A stretch of DNA of 56,356 bases from Protofrankia sp. CiT1. Its GTDB lineage: Bacteria; Actinomycetota; Actinomycetes; Frankiales; Frankiaceae. Under the pieces are notes generated by a model that saw only the letters and a program-made list of their open reading frames with translations, was not told where the DNA came from and searched no databases. A program made the position numbers and the translations under genes. This document shows, piece after piece, positions 35,073-45,168 of the stretch. Location: contig NZ_CAKJTL010000134.1 in the NCBI RefSeq assembly GCF_917627385.1, positions 46,426-102,781 on the forward strand, written 5' to 3'. How positions within the stretch are numbered: position 1 is the stretch's first letter; every line of letters starts with the position of its first letter.

Positions 35073-36749
35073 CTACCTGATCTCGGGTGTGGCGTGATAG
35101 TCGATTTTCCCGGCCGCCTGCGGATAGTGCAGGTCAAAGGCGGGCCGTTCCGACCGGATGCGTGGCAGCGAGCGGAAGTTGTGCCGTGGCGGCGGGCAGG
35201 ATGTCGCCCATTCCAGGGAGTTTCCATAGCCCCAGGGGTCGTCCACGACGGCCAGCTCGCCCTTTTTGTAGGAACGCCAGACGTTGTACATGAACGGCAG
35301 GGTCGACGTGGCCAGCAGGAAGGCACCGGCCGTGGAAATCGTGTTGTACGTGGTGAATCCGTCGGTCGGCGAGTAGTCGGCCACCCGTCGCGGCATGCCC
35401 TTGACACCCAGCCAGTGCTGGATCATGAAGGTCAGGTGGAAACCGAAGAACAGCGTCCAGAAATGGACCTTCCCGAGCTTCTCGTCGAGCATGCGCCCGG
35501 TCACCTTCGGGAACCAGAAGTAGATCCCGGCATATGCGGCGAAGACCACCGAGCCGAACACCACGTAGTGGAAGTGGGCGACCACGAAGTAGCTGTCACT
35601 GACGTGGAAGTCGATCGGCGGGCTGGCCAGCAGGACACCCGTCAGACCACCGAACAGGAAGGTCACGAGAAAGCCCAGGGCGAAGAGCATGGGCGTCTCG
35701 AAGCTGACCTGGCCCCGCCACATGGTGCCGATCCAGTTGAAGTACTTCATGCCGGTCGGCACCGCGATCAGGAAGGACAGGAACGCGAAGAAGGGCAGCA
35801 GGACCGCGCCGGTGACGAACATGTGGTGCGCCCACACCGCTACCGACAATGCCCCGATCCCGATCGTGGCGAAGACGAGGCCCTTGTACCCGAACAGCGG
35901 CTTCCGGGAGAAGACCGGCAGTACCTCACTGATGATCCCGAAGAACGGCAGGGCGATGATGTAGACCTCGGGATGGCCGAAGAACCAGAACAGATGCTGC
36001 CACAGGATGGCGCCACCGTTGGCCGCGTCAAACACGTGGGCGCCCAGGCGCCGGTCGGCTTCCAGCGCCAGCAGCGCACCGGCGAGCACCGGGAAGGCGA
36101 CCAGAACCAGGATCGACGTGACGAGGAAGTTCCAACAGAAGATCGGTAGCCGGAACATGGTCATGCCCGGGGCGCGCAGGCAGAGGATCGTCGTAATCAT
36201 GTTGACGGCGCCGAGGATGGTGCCCAGACCCGACACCGCCAGGCCCATGATCCACATATCGGCACCGGCGCCCGGCGAGTAGACCGCGTTGTTGAGCGGC
36301 GCATAGGCGAACCAGCCGAAGTCCGCCGCACCGTTCGGGGTCAGGAAGCCGGCGATGACGGTGAGGCTCCCGAAGAAGAAGAACCAGAACGACAGGGCGT
36401 TGAGCCGCGGGAACGCCACGTCCGGCGAGCCGATCTGCAACGGGATCAGGAAGTTCGCGAACGCGAACGCCATAGGTGTGGCGAACATCAGCAGCATCAG
36501 CGTGCCGTGCATGGTGAACAGCTGGTTGAACTGCTCGTTCGACAGGAACTGCAGGCCGGGCCTGGCCAGCTCCGCCCGCATCATCTCGGCCATGATCCCC
36601 GCGAAGAGGAAGAACGCGAACGCCGTCACGCCGTACATCACGGCGATGTCCTTGTGCGACGTCGTGCGCAGATAACCGAGCAGGTTGGTACGCGGCTTGG
36701 CGTGCAGGTCCTCGACGTGGCCGGCTGGCGGCTCGTGCACCAGTGTCAC
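35073..36749 (-). CDS. ctaD: Cytochrome c oxidase subunit I
   Basis: It is the catalytic subunit of the aa3 oxidase, with heme a, heme a3 and CuB. The 558-residue protein has twelve helices. HGTLMLLMF holds a heme a ligand, [13 protein letters not shown] contains the CuB His cross-linked Tyr region, WAHHMFVTG the CuB pair, and HFHYVVFG the heme ligands. The K-channel motif GLTGVLLA is present. ATG 36749 overlaps the ctaC stop (ATGA). The C-terminal region is polar and short. One gene copy is visible in the window. Confidence 0.97.
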   Translation of the reverse strand: MTLVHEPPAGHVEDLHAKPRTNLLGYLRTTSHKDIAVMYGVTAFAFFLFAGIMAEMMRAELARPGLQFLSNEQFNQLFTMHGTLMLLMFATPMAFAFANFLIPLQIGSPDVAFPRLNALSFWFFFFGSLTVIAGFLTPNGAADFGWFAYAPLNNAVYSPGAGADMWIMGLAVSGLGTILGAVNMITTILCLRAPGMTMFRLPIFCWNFLVTSILVLVAFPVLAGALLALEADRRLGAHVFDAANGGAILWQHLFWFFGHPEVYIIALPFFGIISEVLPVFSRKPLFGYKGLVFATIGIGALSVAVWAHHMFVTGAVLLPFFAFLSFLIAVPTGMKYFNWIGTMWRGQVSFETPMLFALGFLVTFLFGGLTGVLLASPPIDFHVSDSYFVVAHFHYVVFGSVVFAAYAGIYFWFPKVTGRMLDEKLGKVHFWTLFFGFHLTFMIQHWLGVKGMPRRVADYSPTDGFTTYNTISTAGAFLLATSTLPFMYNVWRSYKKGELAVVDDPWGYGNSLEWATSCPPPRHNFRSLPRIRSERPAFDLHYPQAAGKIDYHATPEIR

Positions 36750-37699
36750 TGTCCGCTCCCGGGAGTGGTAGTTCCGGCGGATGTCAGCGTGGTCGCCCCA
36801 GGGGTGACCGGCCCGGCCGCCGCCAGCGCGGCCGGCCGGGTCCGCTCGGCGATGAAGCGGTCGTACTCGTCACCCGGGACGACCTTCACGTAGAAGTTCA
36901 TCCGATCATGATCAACCCCACACAGTTCCGCGCAACGACCGATGAAGGTCCCGGTCTTGGTGATCGTGAGCTGGAACTGGTTGATCCGGCCGGGGACGAC
37001 GTCCCGCTTGAACAGGAACTCGGGCACCCAGAAGGAGTGGATGACATCCGGGGAGGTCTCCACGAAACGGATCGTGCGGCCCTGCGGGAGCACCAGCACC
37101 GCGGGCTCGCCGGGCCTGCCGGTGACCTCCACCGGGATCGTGCCGTGCTGGCCCGTGTCGAGGTAGCGGAACTGCCAGTTCCACCGGAAACCGATCACAT
37201 TGACGGTGACATCCGGGTTGGGCGGAAGTTTGTCGATCTCGATCTCATCGCGGGCGGTGTAATAGAACAGTCCGGCGACGATGACCAGCGGCACGACCGT
37301 GTAAAGAATCTCGACCGGGAGGTTGTACCGCACCTGTTGGGGCAGCTCGTCCGACTTCCTGCGGAACATGATGATCGCATAGAAGATCAAAGCCCAGGTG
37401 AACGCACCCACGGCAAGCGCCGCGATCACAGAGCCCTGCCACAGGTTCAGGATGCGCGGCGTAAGGTCCGTCACCCCATCCGGAAACCCGAAGTTGGGTA
37501 CGTCACAGGCAGTTGCCAGCAGTGCCAAAAATGCAAAGCCGGTCACTAGTCGTAGCGCCCGCCACGGGGAACCGGATCGGACAGAGCGCCGGCCAGCGCT
37601 CCTCGCGCGGTTCGTGCTCCCCGCCGAAGGAACGTCGCGGGCAGTCGCCACCTCGACATCGGCGGGCAACGGCCGAGTTCGGCCGAAGGATCGGGTCAC
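36746..37699 (-). CDS. ctaC: Cytochrome c oxidase subunit II (lipoprotein)
   Basis: It carries the CuA centre receiving electrons from cytochrome cc. GTG 37699 follows GGGAGGCAGG and gives 317 residues. A basic N-terminal of about 60 residues precedes a lipobox (LLATAC), so it should be a lipoprotein. Two membrane helices follow ([22 protein letters not shown] and [17 protein letters not shown]). The CuA motif is [12 protein letters not shown], with the upstream His in [11 protein letters not shown]. The C-terminal tail is Thr/Pro-rich. The start of an open frame continues far upstream (to 37981) through repeats and is not used. Confidence 0.95.
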   Translation of the reverse strand: MTRSFGRTRPLPADVEVATARDVPSAGSTNRARSAGRRSVRSGSPWRALRLVTGFAFLALLATACDVPNFGFPDGVTDLTPRILNLWQGSVIAALAVGAFTWALIFYAIIMFRRKSDELPQQVRYNLPVEILYTVVPLVIVAGLFYYTARDEIEIDKLPPNPDVTVNVIGFRWNWQFRYLDTGQHGTIPVEVTGRPGEPAVLVLPQGRTIRFVETSPDVIHSFWVPEFLFKRDVVPGRINQFQLTITKTGTFIGRCAELCGVDHDRMNFYVKVVPGDEYDRFIAERTRPAALAAAGPVTPGATTLTSAGTTTPGSGQ

Positions 37700-37900
37700 C
37701 AGGTCCTGCCTCCCACGAATGCGCCGATCCGACCGAACCAAGCGGTCGGCGCAAGGCTCTTCGACAAGCTGTAGATGCTGCCGCAGGAGCGTATCCCAGC
37801 CGCCCGTCCCGTATCGCGTCAGAGCCCCACGAGCCCGGTCCCACAATCTCACCGGCGCCCCGCGGGAGACAGTGCGGAGCGCGCCCGGCGCGGCCCAACC

Positions 37901-38005
37901 GCGCCCGAGCCCATCGCGCCCGAGCCCATCGCGTCCAGGCCCCTGGCATTGCCAGGCCCATCGCGCCCGAGCCCATGGCATTGCCCAGGCCCATCACATT
38001 GCCCG
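37901..38005. repeat. Imperfect 15-bp tandem repeat array
   Basis: The unit GCGCCCGAGCCCATC is repeated two times exactly, then as variants of 15-18 bp with GCATTGCC inserts, about six units in total. Confidence 0.8.
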
Positions 38006-38077
38006 GCATCCCGGCCCACCCGAGCCCGCCTGGTGCGTTCGCGCTCGTCGTCCCCGTCAGCGCGTGACGTGGTCGCA

Positions 38078-38214
38078 GCCGCAAGCCGGGGTTCTGGCCG
38101 GCTGGGCGAAGCCGATCTGGGAGGCCCGTCAGGGCATGCCAGCTGCCCGGCGGATGCGTCCCGAAGCGCCGTCCGGACGCCGCGAGCCGGCCAGCCCTGT
38201 TACCGGAGCCGCTC
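38078..38214. repeat. Direct repeat copy A
   Basis: About 137 bp starting GCCGCAAGCCGGGGTT and ending near CGCTC. It is nearly identical to 38381-38515, with a handful of substitutions and a 2-bp difference close to the end. Confidence 0.9.
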
Positions 38215-38380
38215 AAAACTCCGGCCGTTGGCGACGCGACAGAACCACGATCGCATCGCCTGTGGCCCGCCAGGCGAACCCGCTCCGTACCGGCCGGCTG
38301 TCGGATAGATCACTATCGGCTGACACGCCGGCGGATACATCCGGCGCTATTGATGACCTACCGGCCCCGCCTTACGGGCC

Positions 38381-38515
38381 GCCGCAAGCCGGGGTTCCGG
38401 CCGGCTGGGCGAAGCCGATCTGGGAGGCCCGTCAGGGCATGCCAGCTGCCCGGCGGATGCGTCGCGAAGCGCCGCCCGGACGCCGCGAGCCGGCCAGCCC
38501 TGTTGCTGGTCGCTC
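38381..38515. repeat. Direct repeat copy B, ending at the DUF4193 stop codon
   Basis: Near-identical to 38078-38214. Its final part (CTGTTGCTGGTCGCTC) is the dispersed motif also seen at 39952, 48681 and 49607. It abuts the stop codon of the DUF4193 gene. Confidence 0.9.
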
Positions 38516-38809
38516 TTATGCCGCGCAGTCGGCACAGATCATGCGCCGGCTGTCGGCGAGCTGGCTGCGGTGGTGGACCAGGAAGCAGCTCTTGCAGGTG
38601 AACTCGTCCGCCTGGCGGGGCAGGACGCGGACCGTCAGTTCCTCGCCGGACAGATCCGCGCCGGGTAGGTCAAGTTCGGCCTCGAACGGGTCGACATCGT
38701 CTCCGAGGTCGGCCGCCGCATCCGCCCGCCGCGCCTTGAGCGCCTCCAGACTCTGCTCGGAAACCTCCTCGGCATCGGTGGTGCGGGGGGTGTCGTAATC
38801 GGTGGCCAC
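38516..38809 (-). CDS. DUF4193 small protein with zinc-binding Cys pairs
   Basis: The 97-residue protein starts at GTG 38809 with GGGAG 7 nt upstream and reads VATDYDTPRTTDAEEVSEQSLEALKARR, matching the family's conserved start. The middle is acidic (DLGDDVDPFEAEL). The C-terminus has two CxxC pairs (FTCKSCFLVHHRSQL and MICADCA), a probable zinc site. It is conserved across actinobacteria and of unknown function. Its stop codon sits at the border of a direct repeat. Confidence 0.87.
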   Translation of the reverse strand: MATDYDTPRTTDAEEVSEQSLEALKARRADAAADLGDDVDPFEAELDLPGADLSGEELTVRVLPRQADEFTCKSCFLVHHRSQLADSRRMICADCAA

Positions 38810-39028
38810 TGAAATTCTCCCGTGAATTGAGTACGTCTCGTGCGCAACCCACAACGCACGACCGGTGGGGTATGTGCCCGTTAGGACGATCCCCATCGGG
38901 TGTGGCCTTCGCCACATCAATTTCGATGATCATAAACGAAAGTCCGTCCAGCCGGAACCCAGCCGGTGCGTCTCGTCGCCGCCGGGCGGGCCAAGGCCGC
39001 ACGCTGGGACCGGGCGGGAACAGCCGGG
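38810..39028. other. Intergenic region, no feature seen
   Basis: A 219-bp stretch between the DUF4193 and DUF3145 genes, both on the minus strand. It should hold the DUF4193 promoter. An AT-richer patch lies at 38915-38940. Confidence 0.4.
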
Positions 39029-39568
39029 TCAGCCCGTCCGGCGCAACCAGGTCACCGGAGCTCCGTGGGCTGCCTGCCGGAACGGCTCCAAGGCCTCGTC
39101 CCATGCCGTGCCCAGCAGGCGCTGCAGCCCTCTGGCGAGGGTCTCCCGCCCCTCTCCCCGCTCGATGAGGGCACGCAGCGCGGCTTCCCCAACGACGATG
39201 TCCCCGTTCGCGGCGATCGACGCGCGGTGCAGACCGAGCTCGGGCGTATGGGAGTAGCGCTCCGAATCGCAGCCCGGCGACGGGCCCTCGACCACGTCGA
39301 AGGAGACATGACCGAGGCGACGCAGCTGGCCCGCGAGACGCCCGGCCGTGCCGCACGGAGCCTGCCACTCCAGGCCCGCGTAGAGCGAGCCCGGGGACCG
39401 TGGCTGTTCGCTCCAGGTCAGCGACACCGGCGAGGACAGCACGGCGGACACGGCGAACTCCAGGTGCGGACACAGCGGCGGCGGGCAGGCCAGAACCGCC
39501 AACATGCCGGGAACCTTGAAGGACGCCGGACCTGACACAAGATCTCGTGCTGATGACATTGCGACCAC
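39029..39568 (-). CDS. DUF3145 conserved actinobacterial protein
   Basis: The 179-residue protein begins at GTG 39568, chosen because GGAGG lies 6 nt upstream. It aligns in pattern with DUF3145 proteins: ALCPHLEFAV-type start after about 30 residues, SLTWSEQP, WQAPCGTAGRLAGQLR, SERYSHTPELG, HRASIAANGDI, and the ending LGTAWDEALEPFRQAAHGAPVTWL. The family is actinobacteria-specific and of unknown function; it is related in sequence to no enzyme I know. It has no signal peptide or membrane segment. Confidence 0.85.
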   Translation of the reverse strand: MVAMSSARDLVSGPASFKVPGMLAVLACPPPLCPHLEFAVSAVLSSPVSLTWSEQPRSPGSLYAGLEWQAPCGTAGRLAGQLRRLGHVSFDVVEGPSPGCDSERYSHTPELGLHRASIAANGDIVVGEAALRALIERGEGRETLARGLQRLLGTAWDEALEPFRQAAHGAPVTWLRRTG

Positions 39569-40155
39569 GCAAGACCTCCGTCGACGAGTTACGCCTTCCC
39601 CTGCGACCTCGCCTCACGATCGTCCGCGCCGTGCGGTACCGATGGTGCCATGGGCTGCCGCCGCGTCCATACCCGCCCCCTGGCAGACAATCCATGTTCA
39701 TTCGGGCGATATCCGGATGATTCGTGACGGTCGCCGGCCGGTCCAGTGACCGGGCGCGTCCCAGCACCGGCGCGCCGCGGCCGGGCTCATGGCCGGAGCA
39801 CGGTCAGGGCGTGTTTCGGGAGCCGCCTGGACGCGGGCTCCCTGATCGAACGACGACTTCCGGGACACGCCGTAGCGCGACCAGCAACGGAAGTGGCTCC
39901 CCGCGCCGCCTCGCGATACACGCGCCCCAGCCCCATTCCTTGATCTACTCTCCTGTTACCGGTCGCTCTTATGGCCGGCAACACGAATGGACCGAATCCG
40001 CATATGATCACATCACGGTACGGCTGATCCCCCCGCAACGATCGGGCCTGGCACGATCCAGCCTGACAGGATCAGAAAACCGTCCGCCTGGACTCACCCG
40101 GCCCGTGGGGCTCATCCAGACCCGCGCCGGTCGGCGCTGGATCCCCGACCACCCG
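39569..40155. other. Intergenic region between DUF3145 and glgX
   Basis: About 590 bp without convincing coding sequence. It holds the dispersed motif at 39952-39974 and an AT-richer patch around 39990-40020. The glgX -10 box is at its right end. Confidence 0.55.
39952..39974. repeat. Dispersed short motif, copy 3
   Basis: CCTGTTACCGGTCGCTC followed by TTATGG. Related copies occur at 38498-38520, 48681-48699 and 49607-49623. Confidence 0.6.
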
Positions 40156-40161
40156 TAGGCT
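40156..40161 (+). promoter_or_regulatory. Candidate -10 box of glgX
   Basis: TAGGCT ends 8 nt before ATG 40170, supporting that start over the GTG at 40164. Confidence 0.45.
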
Positions 40162-40169
40162 CCGTGCGT

Positions 40170-42401
40170 ATGTTGCAAGTCTGGCCGGGCAGCCCCTATC
40201 CGCTCGGTGCCACCTATGGCGGCACCGGGACCAATTTCGCGATCTTCTCCGAGATCGCCGAGAAGGTCGAGCTGTGCCTGTTCGACGATGACGATGCCGA
40301 GACACGCGTCGAGCTGAAGGAAGTCGACGCATTCGTCTACCACGGGTTCCTGCCCAGCATCGGCCCCGGCCAGCGATACGGCTATCGGGTGCACGGCCCT
40401 CACGACCCGGCGAGGGGGCTGCGTTGCAATCCCCACAAGCTGCTCCTCGACCCGTACGCGAAGGCCGTTGACGGCGAGATCGACTGGGACCAGTCGGTGT
40501 TCGGTTACAACTTCGGCGACCCGGACAGCATGAACACCGCCGATTCCGCCTCACGGATGATGAAGTCGGTGGTCATCAGCCCGTTCTTCGACTGGGACAA
40601 CGACCGCCCGCCGCGCACCCCGTACAACGAGACCGTCATCTACGAGGCGCACGTGCGCGGCCTCACGATCGCGCACCCGGGACTGCCGGCGGAGTACCGC
40701 GGCACCTATGCCGGCGTGGCACATCCGATCATGATCGACCACTACCATCGGCTCGGTGTGACCGCCGTGGAGCTCATGCCCGTCCACCAGTTCGTCCAGG
40801 ATGAGCATCTGGTCAGCCGCGGCCTGCGCAACTACTGGGGATACAACTCACTGGCCTTCCTGGCCCCCCACAACGCCTACGCGGCCGCGACCCGGGCCGG
40901 GCAGCAGGTCCAGGAGTTCAAGCTGATGGTGAAGAACCTGCACGACGCCGGTATCGAGGTAATCCTCGACGTGGTCTACAACCACACGGCCGAGGGCAAT
41001 CACATGGGTCCCATGCTCTGCTTCCGCGGGATCGACAACACCGCCTACTATCGGCTGATAGAGGACGATCCGCGCTACTACATGGACTACACCGGCACGG
41101 GGAACAGTATGCGGGTCCGTCACCCGCATGTCCTCCAGCTCATCATGGACTCGCTCCGTTACTGGGTTACCGAGATGCACGTCGACGGATTCCGGTTCGA
41201 TCTGGCCGCGACGCTGGCACGCGAGTTCTACGAGGTTGACCGGCTGTCCTCCTTCTTTGACCTCGTCCAGCAGGATCCGGTCGTCTCCCAGGTCAAACTG
41301 ATTGCCGAGCCCTGGGATCTGGGCGCGGGCGGTTACCAGGTCGGCAACTTCCCACCGCTGTGGACCGAGTGGAACGGTAAGTACCGTGACACCGTGCGCG
41401 ACTTCTGGCGCGGCCAGGACCATGGCATCGCCGAGTTCGCCTCCCGCCTGACCGGGTCGAGCGACCTCTATGAATCCGACGGCCGGCGGCCGTCCGCCTC
41501 CATCAATTTCATCACGGCCCACGACGGCTTCACCCTCAATGACCTGGTCTCCTACAACAGCAAACACAATGAAATCAATGGCGAGGACAACTGGGACGGA
41601 TCGGATGACAACCGGTCCTGGAACTGCGGGGCGGAGGGACCGACCGACGATCCGGACGTGCTCGCGCTACGCGCGGCCCAGGTCCGGAACTTCCTCACCA
41701 CGCTCTTTCTCTCGCAGGGCGTACCCATGCTGGTGGCCGGTGACGAGATGGGGCGCACACAGCACGGCAACAACAACGGCTACTGCCAGGACAACGAAAT
41801 CTCCTGGTTGGACTGGTCGCTGGCGGAACGCAACGCGAGCCTGGTGGAGTTCACCGCGCTCGTGTCCGCCCTGCGCCGGGAACACGCGGTGTTCCGCCGC
41901 CGGCGGTTCTTTCAGGGGGACGCGATTCGTGGCTCCGGTGGTACCTCGGGGCACGGCTCGGACGGCGGGGAGCCGCTCAAGGACGGGGAGCCGCTCAAGG
42001 ACGGGGAGCCGCTCAAGGACATCGTCTGGCTCCTGCCGGATGGCACCGAGATGTCCGACGCCGACTGGGAGTTCGGCCTGGCGCGCTCCCTGGGAATGTT
42101 CCTCAACGGCCACGGCATACCCGATCGCAACCATCGTGGTGAGAACGTCGTCGACCAGTCGTTCCTGCTCTTCTTCAACGCGCACTTCGAACCGCTCGGA
42201 TTCCGCGTGCCACCGGAGAACTTCGGCACCAGCTGGGAGATCGTCATCGACACCCGGGTACCCACCGCGGTCGTGACCGCGGCTGCCGGCACGCGTGAGA
42301 GCGCCGCGCCGGACGCGCGCGCCACCAGCCGGATCGTGAAGGCCAACGACCCGATCGAGGTCGACGCCCGGTCAGCCCTGGTGCTGCGCTGTGCCGACTG
42401 A
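40170..42401 (+). CDS. glgX: Glycogen debranching enzyme (isoamylase-type)
   Basis: GlgX/TreX cleaves alpha-1,6 branches in glycogen and starts the TreX-TreY-TreZ route to trehalose. The 743-residue protein has an N-terminal CBM48-like domain ([23 protein letters not shown]) and the GH13 barrel: [15 protein letters not shown] (region I), VDGFRFDLA (II, nucleophile Asp), LIAEPWD (III, acid/base Glu), NFITAHDG (IV). [17 protein letters not shown] is typical of GlgX. An insertion of about 26 residues near residue 600 has three GEPLKD copies, each from an 18-bp repeat. TreY begins inside its last codons. Start: ATG 40170 is supported by the -10 box; GTG 40164 is possible. Confidence 0.95.
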   Translation: MLQVWPGSPYPLGATYGGTGTNFAIFSEIAEKVELCLFDDDDAETRVELKEVDAFVYHGFLPSIGPGQRYGYRVHGPHDPARGLRCNPHKLLLDPYAKAVDGEIDWDQSVFGYNFGDPDSMNTADSASRMMKSVVISPFFDWDNDRPPRTPYNETVIYEAHVRGLTIAHPGLPAEYRGTYAGVAHPIMIDHYHRLGVTAVELMPVHQFVQDEHLVSRGLRNYWGYNSLAFLAPHNAYAAATRAGQQVQEFKLMVKNLHDAGIEVILDVVYNHTAEGNHMGPMLCFRGIDNTAYYRLIEDDPRYYMDYTGTGNSMRVRHPHVLQLIMDSLRYWVTEMHVDGFRFDLAATLAREFYEVDRLSSFFDLVQQDPVVSQVKLIAEPWDLGAGGYQVGNFPPLWTEWNGKYRDTVRDFWRGQDHGIAEFASRLTGSSDLYESDGRRPSASINFITAHDGFTLNDLVSYNSKHNEINGEDNWDGSDDNRSWNCGAEGPTDDPDVLALRAAQVRNFLTTLFLSQGVPMLVAGDEMGRTQHGNNNGYCQDNEISWLDWSLAERNASLVEFTALVSALRREHAVFRRRRFFQGDAIRGSGGTSGHGSDGGEPLKDGEPLKDGEPLKDIVWLLPDGTEMSDADWEFGLARSLGMFLNGHGIPDRNHRGENVVDQSFLLFFNAHFEPLGFRVPPENFGTSWEIVIDTRVPTAVVTAAAGTRESAAPDARATSRIVKANDPIEVDARSALVLRCAD
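41967..42020. repeat. Three perfect 18-bp tandem repeats inside glgX
   Basis: GGGGAGCCGCTCAAGGAC occurs three times with no mismatch, encoding GEPLKD x3 in a Gly/Ser-rich loop between conserved segments. Confidence 0.95.
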
Positions 42402-44874
42402 GCCACGGGACGGCGGCATCCCGGCGCCCGCCCGGCCGGTCCCCGGCTCGACCTACCGGCTGCAACTGAGCATGGAGTTCTCCTTCACCGACGCGGCTGT
42501 CATCGTGCCCTACCTGGCCGCCCTCGGGGTCACCCACCTGTACTGCTCGCCCGTGCTTGAAGCGGTCGACGGTTCGGCCCACGGCTACGACGTCGTCAAC
42601 CACGATCAGATCAGCCCCGAGCTCGGCGGTCCGGCCGGCTTCCGCCGGCTGGTGACCGCCTGCCGCAAGGCGGGCCTCGGCCTCGTGGTGGACCTGGTGC
42701 CGAACCACATGGCGATCGCCGCGCCGGAGTCGGTGAACGCCGGCTGGTGGTCGGTGCTGCGGGAGGGCCGGGCGTCGCCGTACGCCTCCTGGTTCGACAT
42801 CGACTGGGACTCCCCGGACAACCCCGGCAAGGTCGTCGTCCCGATTCTGGGTGAGCCGCTGGCGGACTGCCTCGCGGGCGGGGAGATCAGGCTCGCGACG
42901 AACGACGACGCCGAATCAGTGATCGTTTATCACGACCACGTGCTGCCGGTGGCCGAGGGGACCGCCACACCAGGCGACATAGCCGCCACCCTCGACCGGC
43001 AGCACTACCGGCTGTGCTTCTGGCGGGTCGCCGGCACCGAGCTCAACTACCGCCGGTTCTTCGACATCACCACCCTCGTGGGCCTGCGCCAGGAGGAGCC
43101 GGCCGTCTTCGCCGCGACCCATCGCCTGATCCTCGACCAGGTGCGCGCCGGCGCCGTCGATGGCCTGCGGGTCGACCATCCAGATGGCCTCGCCGATCCC
43201 GAGGACTACCTGCGCAGGCTGTCCGAGGCCACCGGCGGCGTGTGGACGGTCGTGGAGAAGATCCTCGAACCGGGCGAGGCCCTGCCCGGCACCTGGGCCT
43301 GCGCCGGCACCACCGGCTACGACACACTCAACCGGCTCACCCGGCTGTTCATCGACCCGACAGCGGCCAGGCCCATCACCCAGCTGTACACCGGTATCAC
43401 CGGTTCGTCGCCCGACTTCGCGGCCGTCGCCCACACGGCGAAGCTGGACGCGCTCACGGATGTCCTGCGCCCGGAGCTGGAGCGGCTGGCGGCACTCGCG
43501 CTCACCGAGGCGCGGCGGCGGCGCGCGGACCTGACGCGTACCGGTCTTCGCGACGCGCTCGCGGAGGTGCTGGCCGCGTTCGCGGTCTACCGCGCCTACA
43601 TCCGGCCAGGCGGGGCCGCGACCCTGGAGGCTCGAGCGCACGTGGTCGGGGCGTGCGAGCGCGCCCGGGAGTCCCTGCCGCGGCGGTCCGGCGAGATCGA
43701 TCTCATCGAGAACCTGGCGCTGGCCGGCCCGTCCGAGTTCGTGGTGCGGTTCCAACAGACCACCGGGCCCGTCATGGCCAAGGGCATCGAGGACACCGCC
43801 TTCTACCGTTACGGCCGGATGATCGCCCTCAACGAGGTCGGCGGCGCTCCCGGCGACTTCCCCGGCTTTCCCGCCGGGCATCCGCACAGCGCTGTGCACG
43901 AGTTCCACGAGGCCAACGCGATCATCCAACGGACGTGGCCGCTGACGATGACGGCGCTGTCCACCCACGACACCAAGCGCTCGGAGGACGTGCGGGCCAG
44001 GCTCGCCGTCCTGACCGAGGACCCGCACGGCTGGGGCGAGCTGGCCCGCCGCCTGATCGCCCTGGGCGAGCGGCACACGGACACCGAACGTGGCTGGCCG
44101 GACCGGGAGGCCTGCTACCTGCTGGCGCAGACCCTGGTCGGCGCGTGGCCGCTGCCGATCGAGCGCGCCCGGGATCACCTGCTCAAAGCCGTCCGCGAGG
44201 CCAAGATGTACACCTCCTGGACCGACCCGGACGCCGGCTACGAGGCCGCGCTGGTGAACTACGTCGACGCCGTCCTCGACGACCGAGACTACGTGGCCGC
44301 CCTGGAAACCTATGTTGCGGCCCTGGTGGAGCTCGGGCGCCAGAACTCCCTCGCCCAGAAGCTTCTCCAGCTGGTCTGTCCCGGCGTGCCCGATGTCTAT
44401 CAGGGCCAGGAAGTGTGGGACGCCTCCCTGGTCGACCCGGACAATCGGCGGCCGGTCAACTTCGGCGAGCGGGCGAAGCTGCTGACCGAGCTCGGGCCGG
44501 ATCCAGGCGCCCGCAAGCCACCCGCGCTCGACGACACCGGCGCGGCGAAACTGCTGGTTGTCGCCCGTGCGTTAAGGCTGCGCCGGGAACATCCGCAGTG
44601 GTTCGGCGCGGAAGCGACCTACCGGCCGCTGTGGGCATCAGGCTCGGCGGCCGAGCACGTGGTCGCCTTTGTCCGCTCCGGGGAGGTGATCGCGGTGGCG
44701 CCCCGGCTGGTGCTCGGGCTGCGCCGCGGCGGCGGCTGGCGGGACACCACTCTCCCGCTGCCCGACGGTCGTTGGACCGACCTGTTCACCGGCCGCCGGC
44801 ACGACGGCGGCGTCGCCTACGTCCTGCGGTTGCTGCGCGACTTCCCCGTCAGCCTCCTCGTCCGCACCGCCTGA
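42391..44874 (+). CDS. treY: Maltooligosyl trehalose synthase
   Basis: TreY converts the reducing end of a maltodextrin into an alpha-1,1 linkage. The 827-residue GH13_26 protein has STYRLQLSMEFSFTDA (start), GLGLVVDLVPNHMAI, VDGLRVDHPDGLADPEDY, VEKILEPGE, and STHDTKRSEDVRARL as in the family; VPDVYQGQEVWD is near the end. GTG 42391 overlaps the glgX stop by 11 bp. A long alternative frame inside it (43014-44900) is a high-GC shadow. It ends 294 bp before treZ, a larger gap than expected for one operon. Confidence 0.95.
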   Translation: MPTEPRDGGIPAPARPVPGSTYRLQLSMEFSFTDAAVIVPYLAALGVTHLYCSPVLEAVDGSAHGYDVVNHDQISPELGGPAGFRRLVTACRKAGLGLVVDLVPNHMAIAAPESVNAGWWSVLREGRASPYASWFDIDWDSPDNPGKVVVPILGEPLADCLAGGEIRLATNDDAESVIVYHDHVLPVAEGTATPGDIAATLDRQHYRLCFWRVAGTELNYRRFFDITTLVGLRQEEPAVFAATHRLILDQVRAGAVDGLRVDHPDGLADPEDYLRRLSEATGGVWTVVEKILEPGEALPGTWACAGTTGYDTLNRLTRLFIDPTAARPITQLYTGITGSSPDFAAVAHTAKLDALTDVLRPELERLAALALTEARRRRADLTRTGLRDALAEVLAAFAVYRAYIRPGGAATLEARAHVVGACERARESLPRRSGEIDLIENLALAGPSEFVVRFQQTTGPVMAKGIEDTAFYRYGRMIALNEVGGAPGDFPGFPAGHPHSAVHEFHEANAIIQRTWPLTMTALSTHDTKRSEDVRARLAVLTEDPHGWGELARRLIALGERHTDTERGWPDREACYLLAQTLVGAWPLPIERARDHLLKAVREAKMYTSWTDPDAGYEAALVNYVDAVLDDRDYVAALETYVAALVELGRQNSLAQKLLQLVCPGVPDVYQGQEVWDASLVDPDNRRPVNFGERAKLLTELGPDPGARKPPALDDTGAAKLLVVARALRLRREHPQWFGAEATYRPLWASGSAAEHVVAFVRSGEVIAVAPRLVLGLRRGGGWRDTTLPLPDGRWTDLFTGRRHDGGVAYVLRLLRDFPVSLLVRTA

Positions 44875-44909
44875 CCGAAACACCTGACCGAAACACCTGA
44901 CCGAAACAC
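44871..44909. repeat. Three perfect 13-bp tandem repeats over the treY stop
   Basis: CTGACCGAAACAC is repeated three times. The first copy contains the treY stop codon. Confidence 0.95.
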
Positions 44910-45168
44910 CGCCGGGCACGCGCCGAAAGAATGATCGCCGGTAACCAGGAGAACGGGCGTGACCCGGCTGAAAATCAGCTGAAACGCTGTGCGGGACGGG
45001 CCCGCATGTGATGCCCTGAAACATGGCACAGCAAGCTCCAGCTCGTCCGGCGGGCGACGAAACCCCTTCCGAGGCAGCCGTGTGGCGTGTCCTACGCCAC
45101 ACCGGTAACAGTGCCGTGAAATCAGGATCACAGATGCTCACGGATTCGACGACGGGTAGACAGTACGG

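Larger units (their letters stand above)
37700..38515. other. Long non-coding region upstream of ctaC
   Basis: These 816 bp should carry the ctaC operon promoter near 37700-37800. Most of the rest is repeats: an imperfect tandem array (37901-38005) and two direct repeat copies (38078-38214, 38381-38515). Long Gly/Ala/Arg open frames on the minus strand arise from the repeats and are not supported. Confidence 0.65.

Noticed and set aside
37901-38005. CRISPR-like array
   Set aside because: Units are contiguous with no unique spacers and no cas genes are present.
37503-38216. 237-codon minus-strand frame rich in Met/Gly/Ala, and a longer N-terminal extension of ctaC
   Set aside because: The Gly/Ala/Met stretches come from the 15-bp tandem array; ctaC has a good ribosome-binding site at GTG 37699.
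39724-40158. 144-codon plus-strand frame upstream of glgX
   Set aside because: No ribosome-binding site, composition of non-coding sequence, and it contains the dispersed motif.
43014-44900. 628-codon open frame in another frame on the plus strand inside treY
   Set aside because: Its translation is Arg/Gly/Pro-rich with no family motifs, while the overlapping treY frame has all expected motifs. It is a GC-bias shadow.
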